In this document: positions 51,644 through 59,736 of the stretch, piece by piece
Layout of the letters: the number at the start of each line of letters is the position of its first letter
Numbering within the stretch: the first letter of the stretch is position 1
Source of the DNA: SURF-21 sp964462595
Lineage (GTDB): Bacteria > Actinomycetota > Geothermincolia > Geothermincolales > RBG-13-55-18
Direction: 5' to 3'
Assembly (NCBI GenBank): GCA_964462595.1
Contig: CAYWXM010000046.1
Span: forward strand, 1-64,000
Length of the DNA stretch: 64,000 bases
Translations under genes and position numbers: made by a program
The notes under the pieces: generated by a model
The model's database searches: none
What the model was told of the DNA's origin: nothing
What the model saw: only the letters and a program-made list of their open reading frames with translations

Positions 51644-52407
51644 GGCTCAAAGTGCTCGGTGCATCCGGCACCTACCCGCGCCCCGGCGCCGCCACCAACG
51701 GATTCCTGATAATCGAAAAGGATTTCAAACTGGTGCTGGACCTGGGTAACGGGTGCCTGTCCAACCTCCTTTTAGAGATCGATTACGTGGACCTGGACGC
51801 GGTGGTCATCACCCATATGCACATAGACCATTTCGGGGACCTCTACCCGCTCTTCTACGCCTTGCGTTTCGACCCCGACGAGCCCTGGGGCCTGCGGACG
51901 TTCATGCCCGAAGGTGGCCTCGAGCTCATGGGCTGTATACTTGGCGAGGACTCCCGGGAATACCTTCCGCGCGTTTTCGAGAGCGAGCCCATAGAGGCGG
52001 GACGGGAATACGCGGTGGGAAAGATGGCCATGTCCTTCTTCCCCACCCGCCACCCCGTGGAGGGCTACAGCGTACGCCTGCAGGGAGAGGGCTGGACCAT
52101 GGCCTATTCGTCGGATTCCTCGCCCTGCCCCGGCCTGGAGGCGGCGGCGGCGGGTGTGGACCTGTTCATATGCGAGGCTACGCTGCCGGCGTCCTACACG
52201 GAGGAGGCGTCTCACGGCCACCTTACCTCGCTGCAGGCGGGGGAAACGGCGTCGCGAGCCGGCGCCGGGAGCCTTCTCCTCACCCACATATGGCCCACGT
52301 TTGAAAGGAAGGATATCCTGGAAGAGGTAAAGCAGGTTTACGCGGGAGAGGTTTCCCTCGCCCTCGAGGGCATGGAGGTTCACCTGGGAGGTGGCATGGA
52401 TGTCTAG
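51640..52407 (+). CDS. MBL-fold metal-dependent hydrolase (YhfI/RNase Z-like)
   Basis: 255 residues. The fold starts LRLKVLGASGTYPRPGAATN, with zinc motif THMHIDHFGDL, FFPTRHPVEGYSVRL, YSSDSSPC, and HGHLTSLQAGETASRAGA followed by LTHIW. This layout is like RNase Z and YhfI proteins. The TTG start overlaps murI (TTGA), and its end overlaps rph by 8 nt. The setting between murI and rph is conserved in many Gram-positives and hints at a role in RNA or nucleotide metabolism, but this is inference. Confidence 0.85.
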   Translation: MRLKVLGASGTYPRPGAATNGFLIIEKDFKLVLDLGNGCLSNLLLEIDYVDLDAVVITHMHIDHFGDLYPLFYALRFDPDEPWGLRTFMPEGGLELMGCILGEDSREYLPRVFESEPIEAGREYAVGKMAMSFFPTRHPVEGYSVRLQGEGWTMAYSSDSSPCPGLEAAAAGVDLFICEATLPASYTEEASHGHLTSLQAGETASRAGAGSLLLTHIWPTFERKDILEEVKQVYAGEVSLALEGMEVHLGGGMDV

Positions 52408-53152
52408 GCGTGACGGCAGAAAGCCCGATGAGCTGCGCCGCATGAAGATAATACGCAACTATATCTCGCACGCCGAGGGTTCGGCGTGCGTGGAGATGGG
52501 GAAGACCAGGGTGATCTGCACGGCCACCCTGGAGTTCAAGGTGCCGCAGTTCCTGCGGGGGTCCGGTCGGGGTTGGGTGACCGCGGAATACGGCATGCTG
52601 CCGCGTTCAACCCAGGAAAGGATGAACCGCGAATCCGTCTCCGGCAGGCAGGGGGGGAGGACGCTGGAGATACAGAGGCTCATCGGCAGGTCGCTGCGGG
52701 CGGTGACGGACCTGCAGGCCCTGAAAGAATACACCATCTGGCTGGACTGCGACGTCATTGAGGCCGACGGGGGCACGCGCACCGCGGCCATCAACGGCGC
52801 TTATGTCGCTTTGTATGATGCCTTCCGCCGCATGGTGGGGGACAAGAGGCTTCCGGAAGTGCCGCTCACCGACTCGGTGGCCGCCATGAGCGTGGGCATA
52901 GTCGAAGGCGTCCCGCTCCTGGACCTTGATTTCGAGGAGGACTCGGGGGCCGAGGTGGATATGAACGTGGTCATGACCGGGGGCGGCGCCATGGTCGAGC
53001 TGCAGGGAACGGCGGAGAAGAGGGCTTTCAGCCGGGTGGAACTGGATGCCGTTCTCGACCTCGCCTGTAAAGGCATCGAGCAGGTGACCTGGCTGCAGAA
53101 CAAGGCCCTCTTCGCCGAGGACGGCATCGCGGTCCTGGGGGAGGGAACTTGA
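52400..53152 (+). CDS. rph: Ribonuclease PH
   Basis: About 250 residues. It trims tRNA 3' ends by phosphorolysis. MSRRDGRKPDELRRMKIIRN, GSACVEMGKTRVICTATLE, GRGWVTAEYGMLPRSTQERM, RTLEIQRLIGRSLRAVTDL, DCDVIEADGGTRTAAINGAY and DSVAAMSVGIVEG are canonical. ATG 52400 follows GGGAGGTGG with 5-nt spacing and overlaps the upstream gene by 8 nt. The next gene rdgB overlaps its stop (TTGA), the widespread rph-rdgB pair. Confidence 0.97.
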   Translation: MSRRDGRKPDELRRMKIIRNYISHAEGSACVEMGKTRVICTATLEFKVPQFLRGSGRGWVTAEYGMLPRSTQERMNRESVSGRQGGRTLEIQRLIGRSLRAVTDLQALKEYTIWLDCDVIEADGGTRTAAINGAYVALYDAFRRMVGDKRLPEVPLTDSVAAMSVGIVEGVPLLDLDFEEDSGAEVDMNVVMTGGGAMVELQGTAEKRAFSRVELDAVLDLACKGIEQVTWLQNKALFAEDGIAVLGEGT

Positions 53153-53790
53153 GCGCAGGGCGCCTGGCCCTGGCCACGGGCAACCGCGGAAAGATAAGGG
53201 AGATACGCAGCCTCCTCTCCGGCCTGGGTATCGACATCGTGACCTGCGATGACTTCGAGGGCTGGCCTGCCCTGGAGGAAACGGGCGATACCTTCGAGGA
53301 CAACGCCGCCAGCAAGGCGCTGGAGCTTTCCCGCTGGGCGGGAATGCCCGCGCTCGCGGACGATTCCGGCCTGGAGGTGAAAGCCCTGGGGGGAGAGCCG
53401 GGCGTCATGAGCGCGCGCTATGCCGGCAAGCAGGGGGACGATGCGGCGAACATAGCCCGGCTGCTGCGCGAGATGGAGGACGTCCCCGTGGGACAAAGGG
53501 GGGCGCGCTTCGTCTGCGTACTGGTCCTGGCCTCGCCTCGAGGAGAAAGAGTCGAGATCAGGGAGACCTGCGGGGGGGATATAACCATAGCCCCCAAGGG
53601 CGAACTGGGCTTCGGCTACGACCCGGTATTTATCCCCGGCGGTATGGAAAAAACCATGGCCGAACTGTCCCTGGATGACAAGAGCGCGGTAAGCCACCGC
53701 GGCAAGGCCCTGCGCCGCCTGCGAGCCATGTTCGAGAACGCCGAACCGGCGTGGTTTTTCAACTTCCCGGGGTCAGAGGTAAAAAGTTGA
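53149..53790 (+). CDS. rdgB: Non-canonical purine NTP pyrophosphatase (RdgB/HAM1)
   Basis: 213 residues. It removes ITP, dITP and XTP. LALATGNRGKIREIRSLLS, GDTFEDNAASKALELSRWAG, LADDSGLEVKALGGEPGVMSARYAG, FGYDPVFIPGGMEKTMAELS and KSAVSHRGKALRRLR are the family blocks. TTG start with GGGAGGGAA upstream, overlapping the rph stop. Last gene of the murI operon. The end reads into a GGGGTCAG repeat motif. Confidence 0.97.
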   Translation: MSAGRLALATGNRGKIREIRSLLSGLGIDIVTCDDFEGWPALEETGDTFEDNAASKALELSRWAGMPALADDSGLEVKALGGEPGVMSARYAGKQGDDAANIARLLREMEDVPVGQRGARFVCVLVLASPRGERVEIRETCGGDITIAPKGELGFGYDPVFIPGGMEKTMAELSLDDKSAVSHRGKALRRLRAMFENAEPAWFFNFPGSEVKS

Positions 53791-53824
53791 ATCCGGCAAA
53801 ACTCCTTGGGGTCAGAGCCGAAAA

Positions 53825-54001
53825 GTGAAGATCGAATACGAGCTGACCCCAGAGGACGGCGGCACGCGCTGGGAGAGGAAGATGACCTTCTACCTGCCGA
53901 AGTGGTTCAAGTTCCTGGACGCGCTGTTCTTCGGAAATATGTTGTGGAGGAACTTCGAGACGGCGGTGCGGCAGTTGAAGGAACTGCTGGAGTCGTCTTG
54001 A
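53825..54001 (+). pseudogene. SRPBCC (polyketide-cyclase-like) C-terminal fragment
   Basis: From GTG 53825 the 58-codon frame reads VKIEYELTPEDGGTRWERKM, TFYLPKWFKFLDALFFGNML and WRNFETAVRQLKELLESS. This resembles the last strand and long C-terminal helix of SRPBCC ligand-binding proteins. The N-terminal two thirds are absent. Just upstream is TTGGGGTCAGAGCCGAAAAG, a repeat motif also found at the end of rdgB, so the gene was probably truncated by a repeat-mediated event. Confidence 0.5.
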
Positions 54002-54013
54002 TATAAGAAGAAA

Positions 54014-54089
54014 TGGAGCGGGAGACGGGCCTCGAACCCGCGACCTAGAGCTTGGAAGGCTCTCGCTCTTCCAACTGAGCTACTCCCGC
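54014..54089 (-). tRNA. tRNA-Gly (anticodon TCC)
   Basis: Cloverleaf on the minus strand: acceptor GCGGGAG/CTCCCGC, D arm GCTCAGTTGGAAGAGC, anticodon stem AGAGC/GCTCT with loop CTTCCAA, T arm CGCGGGTTCGAGGCCCG, and encoded CCA. It reads GGA codons. Confidence 0.95.
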
Positions 54090-54137
54090 TCGCCACGAAA
54101 ATATATTAGCATACAACGCCACCCGCTATGGCGATGC

Positions 54138-54143
54138 TATAAT
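54138..54143 (+). promoter_or_regulatory. -10 box of tRNA-Pro
   Basis: TATAAT ends 8 nt before the mature 5' end of tRNA-Pro, placing transcription start at or next to it. No clear -35. Confidence 0.45.
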
Positions 54144-54151
54144 CGTGGCGA

Positions 54152-54229
54152 CGGGGTGTAGCGCAGCTTGGTTAGCGCGCATGCTTTGGGAGCATGAGGT
54201 CGGCGGTTCAAATCCGCCCACCCCGACCA
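54152..54229 (+). tRNA. tRNA-Pro (anticodon TGG)
   Basis: Acceptor CGGGGTG/CACCCCG, D stem GCGC/GCGC, anticodon stem CATGC/GCATG with loop TTTGGGA, T arm GGCGGTTCAAATCCGCC, and encoded ACCA. It reads CCA and related proline codons. Confidence 0.95.
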
Positions 54230-54317
54230 GTTATAAAGGCCGGGAGGAATCCTGGCCTTCAATAAATGAGGCATGGAGCGTGCCGGTTTACGCGATCGGA
54301 ACTGTAAGGGGAGGAAC

Positions 54318-54944
54318 ATGTTAACGGAGAAGGGATGGTTCATACCCACGCTGCAATTTGGGCCTCACGACGTCTTCCTCATCGAGGACTGGGAAGACAC
54401 GCCCGCAGGCCCCTACCGCGCTATCTTCCACTTCAGCCCCGAGGATTACCGCACCCTCTATGTCTCGGGCGAAAAAGGCAGGGACCTCGTCTCCACCATC
54501 CACCGCTTCGACGAGATGATAGTGACCGGTATCGATTCGCGGCGCCTGGGCGGGTGCTGGAGCATCGAGTTGGATACGGGGGAAAAAGGGGGGCTGCGCA
54601 TGGAGGTGGATTATGAGGAGACCGCTCTGCTCAAGGCGGTAAACCCCATCGCAAGCCATACGCCGGATGTAATAGCACGCAACCCCTTCTATTGCAGGCT
54701 GCTCCCGCGCCTGGCCGCCCCCCTCATGGGCACCGACCCCGAGCAGAAGATAATGGGGGTCACGGAGACGGGCCGGAATACCCGCTTCCGCTTGGAGCGC
54801 ATCTACAAGGTCACCTCCGCCCGCTGTACCTGGGGCGGTAAAGACGTGGGGCTGCTCACCGACTGCTGTTTCCAGCACGATATGGGCGCCTACAAGACGA
54901 TATCCAAGCCAATGGTCAGCTACCTCTCGCTGATCGTGGACTAG
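54318..54944 (+). CDS. Conserved hypothetical protein
   Basis: 208 residues, soluble, with no signal peptide. The ATG at 54318 has AGGGGAGGA upstream; the longer frame to 54273 runs back toward tRNA-Pro. The sequence is mixed alpha/beta in appearance (FGPHDVFLIEDWEDTPAGPY, IFHFSPEDYRTLYVSGEKGR, GCWSIELDTGEKGGLRMEVD) with four Cys in the C-terminal half. No known family is recognised. It is a single gene between tRNA-Pro and trkH. Confidence 0.7.
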   Translation: MLTEKGWFIPTLQFGPHDVFLIEDWEDTPAGPYRAIFHFSPEDYRTLYVSGEKGRDLVSTIHRFDEMIVTGIDSRRLGGCWSIELDTGEKGGLRMEVDYEETALLKAVNPIASHTPDVIARNPFYCRLLPRLAAPLMGTDPEQKIMGVTETGRNTRFRLERIYKVTSARCTWGGKDVGLLTDCCFQHDMGAYKTISKPMVSYLSLIVD

Positions 54945-55095
54945 ATGAGCGGGTTTGCATGTACTTCGGATGCGTGGAGCACGGTTTGTCCCGCGCGAGC
55001 TGCGCGGATATCATAGTGTACTGTAGATGAACAGGCACGTGCTGCTGGCCGTGTATGGATACCGGCGGCAAGGTCGCTGAAGAGGAGCTGGCAGG

Positions 55096-56598
55096 ATGTT
55101 CAAGCCCTTACGCAGGGACCTGGAGAATATATTCCGCTACGTGGGCGTGGTGCTCATAGCGCTCGGCATATGCATGCTCATCCCCCTGGGTATAAGCATG
55201 GTAGCGGGCGAATGGCCGTCGGTCCTGGACCTGGCCATATCCGCCTTCGTGACCGCGGGGGTGGGGAACATACTCTATTTCAACCTGCATTCTCGCGGCC
55301 GCATCACCTGGAACCAGGGCCTGGTCATCGTGGCCCTATCCTGGTTCCTCGCCATGCTCTTCTCCGCGCTGCCCCTCTACCTGAGCGGTCACTACCACTC
55401 CTTTCTCGACGCTTGTTTCGAATCCATGTCCGGGCTGGCCACCACGGGGCTGACCTTGGTGCACGACCTGGACCATATGTCCTACGGCATCAACTTCTGG
55501 CGCCATCTCCTCATGTTTCTGGGAGGCCAGGGGATCGTAGTCCTGGTCATCACCTATTTCATGGCCGGCACCAGCACGGCCGCGCAGATGTACACGGGGG
55601 AGGGACGGGAGAGCATCATGCCCAACGTCATCGAGAGCTCCCGCTTTATCTGGAAGGTAAGCGTGGTGTATCTCGCCCTGGGTACCCTTGGTCTGGGGCT
55701 GTGCCTGCTCGCCCAAGGCATAGCGCCGGTGCGTTCCTTTTTCCAGTCCTCGTGCCTGTTCATGGCGGGGTTCGACACCGGGGGTTTCACGACCCAGGCC
55801 TTGAGCGTCGGTTACTATCACAGCCTGCCGGTCGAGCTGATAACCGTGGTCTTCATGATCCTGGGCACGATCAACTTCGCGGTGCAGTACGAGGTCTGGA
55901 GGCGGCGCCCCGGTGAGCTGGTGAGAAACATGGAGGTGAGGGTGCTGGCCGTAAGCGTAATCGTCACCCTGGGACTGGTGCTGGCGGGCATAGCGCTGTC
56001 CGGCACCTTCGGTTCGTTCGGAGCGGATCTGCGGCGCGGCGGCTACCAGCTCATCTCCGGTCACAGCGGCACCGGGTTCATGACCGTTTACGGTAAGCAG
56101 TTGGGCCAGCGCTGGGGCGACCTCGCCCTCCTCGGCCTCCTCCTGGCCATGGGGCTCGGAGGATGTGCCTGCGCCACATCCGGCGCCATAAAGGCCTTCC
56201 GGGTAGGGGTCCTCGCCAAGGAGTTCAAGGTGAAGACGAAGCAGGCCCTGTCTCCGGCCTCGGCGGTGATCGTGGAGCGTTTCCACCACATAAGGGAAAT
56301 GACCTTGACGGAGGGCATGGTGAGGGCGGCGCTGTTCACCACCGCCCTCTACGTACTGCTCTATCTGCTGGGAACGATCGTCGGCCTTTTCTACGGCCAC
56401 GGCCTTACGGCTTCCGCTTTCGAGTCGGTATCCGCCGCTGGAAACGTCGGCCTGACCACGGGGGTTACCAACTACACCATGCCGACGTTGATGAAGCTTT
56501 TATACATCTTCCAGATGTGGGCCGGGAGGCTGGAAGTGCTGGCGGTGGTGGTCATGTTCGCGTATTTCCTTAGCATGCTGAGGAGGGGGCGGAAGTGA
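55096..56598 (+). CDS. trkH: TrkH/KtrB family potassium uptake membrane subunit
   Basis: 500 residues with four M1-P-M2 repeats. The pore signatures are SMSGLATTGLTLVHDLD, MAGFDTGGFTTQALS, SGHSGTGFMTVYG and SAAGNVGLTTGVTNY, giving the selectivity-filter glycines of K+ (or Na+) translocating subunits. It normally needs a TrkA/KtrA regulatory subunit, which is not in the window. The GTG of the next gene overlaps its stop. Confidence 0.93.
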   Translation: MFKPLRRDLENIFRYVGVVLIALGICMLIPLGISMVAGEWPSVLDLAISAFVTAGVGNILYFNLHSRGRITWNQGLVIVALSWFLAMLFSALPLYLSGHYHSFLDACFESMSGLATTGLTLVHDLDHMSYGINFWRHLLMFLGGQGIVVLVITYFMAGTSTAAQMYTGEGRESIMPNVIESSRFIWKVSVVYLALGTLGLGLCLLAQGIAPVRSFFQSSCLFMAGFDTGGFTTQALSVGYYHSLPVELITVVFMILGTINFAVQYEVWRRRPGELVRNMEVRVLAVSVIVTLGLVLAGIALSGTFGSFGADLRRGGYQLISGHSGTGFMTVYGKQLGQRWGDLALLGLLLAMGLGGCACATSGAIKAFRVGVLAKEFKVKTKQALSPASAVIVERFHHIREMTLTEGMVRAALFTTALYVLLYLLGTIVGLFYGHGLTASAFESVSAAGNVGLTTGVTNYTMPTLMKLLYIFQMWAGRLEVLAVVVMFAYFLSMLRRGRK

Positions 56599-57209
56599 AA
56601 AAGCTGCTCGTCTGCCTCCTGGTCGCCGCCGCGGTCTTTCTCTTTCCCGCGTTCTTGATGCCCTGCGCTGCGGCTGGTGAGGAGGCGGTCGAGGTGAGCA
56701 CCGCGGATCTCCTGGAGGACTGGGAGGAGTTGGACGGCAGGGAGGTTATCTTCCGGGGTGAGGCGATCGGGGATGTCATGCGCCGTGGCGATAAGGCCTG
56801 GATCACCATAAACGACGATTTCTACAGCCGGGAAGCAAGGCTCGAGGCAGGCGAGCTGCGGGGAGGCAACAGCGGCATCGGCGTGTGGCTTCCCGTCAGC
56901 GAGGCGGAGAAGATAGGGATGCTGGGAAGATATGGGACCGTAGGTGATTTCGTGGAGGTAAGGGGGGTTTTCAACGCCAACTGCCTTGAGCATGGGGGTG
57001 ATTTCGACATCCACGCCCATTCACTCACGGTCATCGACCCGGGAAGAGCCTTTGAAGACAGCCCTGATTCAGGCAAATACCTTGCCGCCCTCTTCGCATT
57101 TATCTTCCTGAGCGGCACCCTTACACCCTTTCTGAGGCGGAGGGCGCGGGAGATGAGGAATGCACGAGCGCTCCTCAAGGTCGAGGAACAGGAGCAAAAA
57201 GGGCGGTGA
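56595..57209 (+). CDS. Exported or membrane-anchored protein with an OB-fold-like region
   Basis: 204 residues. N-terminal signal peptide (MKKLLVCLLVAAAVFLFPAF, cleavage plausible near CAAAGEE), then a beta-rich domain (DGREVIFRGEAIGDVMRRGD, KAWITINDDFYSR, TVGDFVEVRGVFN) resembling small OB-fold exported proteins. A C-terminal helix (YLAALFAFIFLSGTLTPFL) and a basic tail follow. The GTG start overlaps trkH by 4 nt, so it may modify or accompany the transporter. The family is uncertain. Confidence 0.65.
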   Translation: MKKLLVCLLVAAAVFLFPAFLMPCAAAGEEAVEVSTADLLEDWEELDGREVIFRGEAIGDVMRRGDKAWITINDDFYSREARLEAGELRGGNSGIGVWLPVSEAEKIGMLGRYGTVGDFVEVRGVFNANCLEHGGDFDIHAHSLTVIDPGRAFEDSPDSGKYLAALFAFIFLSGTLTPFLRRRAREMRNARALLKVEEQEQKGR

Positions 57210-57327
57210 CCGCGAACAGGGCCTGGGGGTCACCCCCGGAAATCGGCCGCAGGCAATGAATTGGCGGGGTGAATGGTCCCCTTGGTTTGAAAACGAAGCG
57301 GAGGCCTACACCTCCGCTTGCTATACT

Positions 57328-57404
57328 TGGGGTGAGTGACGGGACTTGAACCCGCGACCTCTGGGGCCACAACCCAGTGCTCTTCCGGCTGAGCTACACC
57401 CACC
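57328..57404 (-). tRNA. tRNA-His (anticodon GTG)
   Basis: Acceptor GTGGGTG/CACTCAC with an encoded G-1 opposite C73, D arm GCTCAGCCGGAAGAGC, anticodon stem CTGGG/CCCAG with loop TTGTGGC, T arm CGCGGGTTCAAGTCCCG, and encoded CCA. The extra G at the 5' end is the HisRS identity element. Confidence 0.95.
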
Positions 57405-57415
57405 ATGTATTTACC

Positions 57416-57491
57416 TGGCACGCCTGGGAGGACTCGAACCTCCAACCTGCGGATTAGAAGTCCGCCGCTCTATCCATTGAGCTACAGGCGC
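57416..57491 (-). tRNA. tRNA-Arg (anticodon TCT)
   Basis: Acceptor GCGCCTG/CAGGCGT, D arm GCTCAATGGATAGAGC, anticodon stem GCGGA/TCCGC with loop CTTCTAA, T arm GGAGGTTCGAGTCCTCC, discriminator G and encoded CCA. It is 11 bp upstream of tRNA-His on the same strand and probably in the same transcript. Confidence 0.95.
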
Positions 57492-57507
57492 ACATATCGC
57501 AAAGCAA

Positions 57508-57536
57508 ATTATAGCATCCCCTCATTTCACTATAAA
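57508..57536 (-). promoter_or_regulatory. Promoter of the tRNA-Arg/tRNA-His operon
   Basis: On the minus strand TTTATA (57536-57531), a 17-nt spacer and TATAAT (57513-57508). Transcription would start about 10 nt before the mature tRNA-Arg. Confidence 0.6.
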
Positions 57537-57752
57537 CGGTAACGGAAGCGCCCGCCCCCGATTAAACCGGCAATCCACGGGATCTGTTGGGGTCGGCCCG
57601 GGTAACGAAGCGTGCATGGCAGTGGCTGTAGGAGCACATCCGGGTATCCGCCTGAATAATAAATAGCCAGCCCGGCGAGACGGATATTCGGACAAAGCCT
57701 CCATCCGTGCTGCCACCAGCCCGAGGAACTACCTTACACTGACCTTCGTAGA

Positions 57753-57961
57753 TTGCATCGCGAAAGCGACAGCGACGCCCGGAGGGCGGCGCGACGGTGT
57801 CCCAGTGCCTGGACAAGTTCAGAACGACACTGGCTGTTTCAACACGCTTCACAGAACTTGTCTCAGGCCTGGCACGTATACATCAGGTCGTGAAGCCTTA
57901 CCCCCGGATCTCGGGCCACAAGAACCTCCTGCGAGTACGGACCGCCACCCCCGGGCTCGGG
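57753..57961 (-). repeat. Dispersed intergenic repeat, longest copy
   Basis: Inverted relative to 47293: starts TGCATCGCGAAAGCGACAGC, continues CGCGACGGTG, CCTGGACAAGTTC, CAGGCCTGGCACGTATAC and TTACCCCCGGATCTCGGG (to 57916). A further CCCCCGGGCTCGGG lies at 57948-57961, so the terminal motif is present twice. Confidence 0.65.
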
Positions 57962-58030
57962 CATCCTCACATTGCCACGCAAAGGTGCCCGTAGTAGTAT
58001 ATTTATCGTTCATGCACCTCAGATAATCGG

Positions 58031-58116
58031 GCGAGAGTGGCGGAACCGGCAGACGCGCTGGGTTTAGGACCCAGTGGTTATTAACCGTGGGGGTTCGAGT
58101 CCCCCCTCTCGCACCA
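58031..58116 (+). tRNA. tRNA-Leu (anticodon TAG)
   Basis: 86-nt class II tRNA: acceptor GCGAGAG/CTCTCGC, anticodon stem CTGGG/CCCAG with loop TTTAGGA, long variable arm TGGTTATTAACCG, T arm GGGGGTTCGAGTCCCCC, and encoded ACCA. Confidence 0.95.
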
Positions 58117-58122
58117 GGAGCT

Positions 58123-58152
58123 CCCGCACCCGCACGGGGGTGGGATTTTTTT
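58123..58152 (+). terminator. Intrinsic terminator after tRNA-Leu
   Basis: CCCGCACCC (58123-58131) pairs with GGGGGTGGG (58136-58144), with one mismatch and one G-U pair, around GCAC, followed by A and TTTTTTT. It separates tRNA-Leu from tig. Confidence 0.8.
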
Positions 58153-58200
58153 CGACCGGTAAGAGCCAGTGATAACAGGCGACGGGAAGGAGCACGTGAG

Positions 58201-59658
58201 GTGGCCGTGAAAGCTGAAATAGAGGAAGTAGACAAGAACAAGGTGCGTATGAAGGTGGAAGTCCCGGCCGAGGACGTAGGCAAGGCCGTGGGCCGCGCTT
58301 TTCGCGATATCGCCAGGGAAGTGACCATACCCGGTTTTCGCAAGGGTAAGGTCCCGCGCCGGGTGTTGCAGGCCAGGCTGGGCCTCGATGCCATATACCA
58401 GGAGGTCAAGCAGGCAAATCTACCGGATTACTATGCTGAAGCGCTGGAGCAGCTGGGCATCGAGCCCATCGACGAGCCGGAGATAGACTTCGACGAGATC
58501 GAGATCGAGGAGGGCAAGCCGCTTTACTTCGAAGCCACGGTGGAGATAAAGCCCAGGGTCGAGTTGACCTCGTACAAGGGCGTCGAGGTGGATCGCCCTG
58601 ACGAAGAGGTAACCGAAGAGGACGTGACCCGGGTGCTGGACAACATGCGCGATAAATTCGCCACGCTGGACGTGGTTTCCGGAAAGACCCTGGCCGACGG
58701 CGACTACGCCATCATAGACTTCGAGGGCAAGGTAAACGGCGTCGAGTTCGAGGGCGGCTCCTCGCAGGACTTCATGCTGGAGGTGGGCACGGAGAATATC
58801 TGGCCCGAGTTCAACGAAGAGCTGAAGGGCAAGCGCAAGGGGGACATCCTGGACATAAAGGTGAATATGCCGGAGCAGTTCCCCGACGAGGAACTGGCGG
58901 GCAAGGTAGCAGCCTTCAAGGTTATGGTGAAGGAGGTCAAGGTAAAGAAGCTCCCGGAACCGGACGACGATTTCGCCAAGGAGTCGAGCAAGTTCGACAC
59001 TATCGCGGAGCTCGAGGAGGATATCCGGGGCAAGCTGGCGGAAGCCAAAAAGGCCCAGGCGCAGGAGTCGGTGCGCATGCAGGTTCTGGAGAAACTGGCC
59101 GGCGGGCTGGAGGTCGAGATACCGGGGAAGATGGTCGAGGAATACGCGCAGCACCGGCGCCGGGAACTCGAGGTGCGCCTCTCGACGAGCGGCGTTACCC
59201 TGGACGATTACCTCAAGGCGGTGGACTACACCGCCGAGCGCATGGACGAGGAGTTCGAGGTGGAGGCCCGGAAACTCATCCGCAACGAGCTGGTGCTGGA
59301 CGCGGTGATACGCGCGGAGAAGCTCGAGGCGAGCGACGAAGAGCTGCAGGAGGAGATAAGGGAGAGGTCCGAGATGTTCGGAGTAAACCCGGATACCTTC
59401 CGCAGGGTCATGGAAGAGAGGGGCGGGCTCGAGGAGATGAGGGAGGACCTGCTGCGCAGAAAAGCCCTCAAGTTTTTAGGTGACAATGCCGTATTTGCCG
59501 GTGAAGGAGGCAAGGCGACTTCCGAACATTCGGCTTCGGATACGGAGGCGGCTGTAGAGGGTGAGCAGGAAAGCGAACCCGCGCCCGCAGAGGCCGAGAA
59601 GGCGGCGGCGGGGGATACGGCTGAGGAAGGGGAGAAGCCCGATCGGGAAGACGCATAA
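58201..59658 (+). CDS. tig: Trigger factor
   Basis: 485 residues, the ribosome-bound chaperone and prolyl isomerase. N-terminal ribosome-binding domain with the signature TIPGFRKGKVPRRVL (GFRxGKxP), a PPIase domain around ADGDYAIIDFEGKVNGVEFE and FPDEELAGKVAAFKVMVKEV, and a helical C-terminal domain. A long acidic tail (EGEQESEPAPAEAEKAAAGD) is unusual and probably disordered. GTG 58201 follows AAGGAG with 8-nt spacing; the open frame further upstream runs into tRNA-Leu. The tig-clpP-clpX order is classical. Confidence 0.97.
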   Translation: MAVKAEIEEVDKNKVRMKVEVPAEDVGKAVGRAFRDIAREVTIPGFRKGKVPRRVLQARLGLDAIYQEVKQANLPDYYAEALEQLGIEPIDEPEIDFDEIEIEEGKPLYFEATVEIKPRVELTSYKGVEVDRPDEEVTEEDVTRVLDNMRDKFATLDVVSGKTLADGDYAIIDFEGKVNGVEFEGGSSQDFMLEVGTENIWPEFNEELKGKRKGDILDIKVNMPEQFPDEELAGKVAAFKVMVKEVKVKKLPEPDDDFAKESSKFDTIAELEEDIRGKLAEAKKAQAQESVRMQVLEKLAGGLEVEIPGKMVEEYAQHRRRELEVRLSTSGVTLDDYLKAVDYTAERMDEEFEVEARKLIRNELVLDAVIRAEKLEASDEELQEEIRERSEMFGVNPDTFRRVMEERGGLEEMREDLLRRKALKFLGDNAVFAGEGGKATSEHSASDTEAAVEGEQESEPAPAEAEKAAAGDTAEEGEKPDREDA

Positions 59659-59687
59659 TATCATGCAGGAGGATGTCTTCGCGCGGG

Positions 59688-59693
59688 TATAAT
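59688..59693 (+). promoter_or_regulatory. Possible -10 box upstream of clpP
   Basis: TATAAT lies 44 bp before the clpP ATG, in the 78-bp tig-clpP gap. No recognisable -35 accompanies it. Confidence 0.3.
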
Positions 59694-59736
59694 CTACTCG
59701 AAGAGAGCTTATAGTTTACGAGAAGGGTGATATGAA

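Larger units (their letters stand above)
57492..58030. other. Spacer between tRNA-Arg and tRNA-Leu
   Basis: About 540 bp without a gene. It holds the tRNA-Arg promoter at its left end and the long inverted copy of the dispersed repeat (57753-57961). Nothing else is recognised. Confidence 0.5.
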
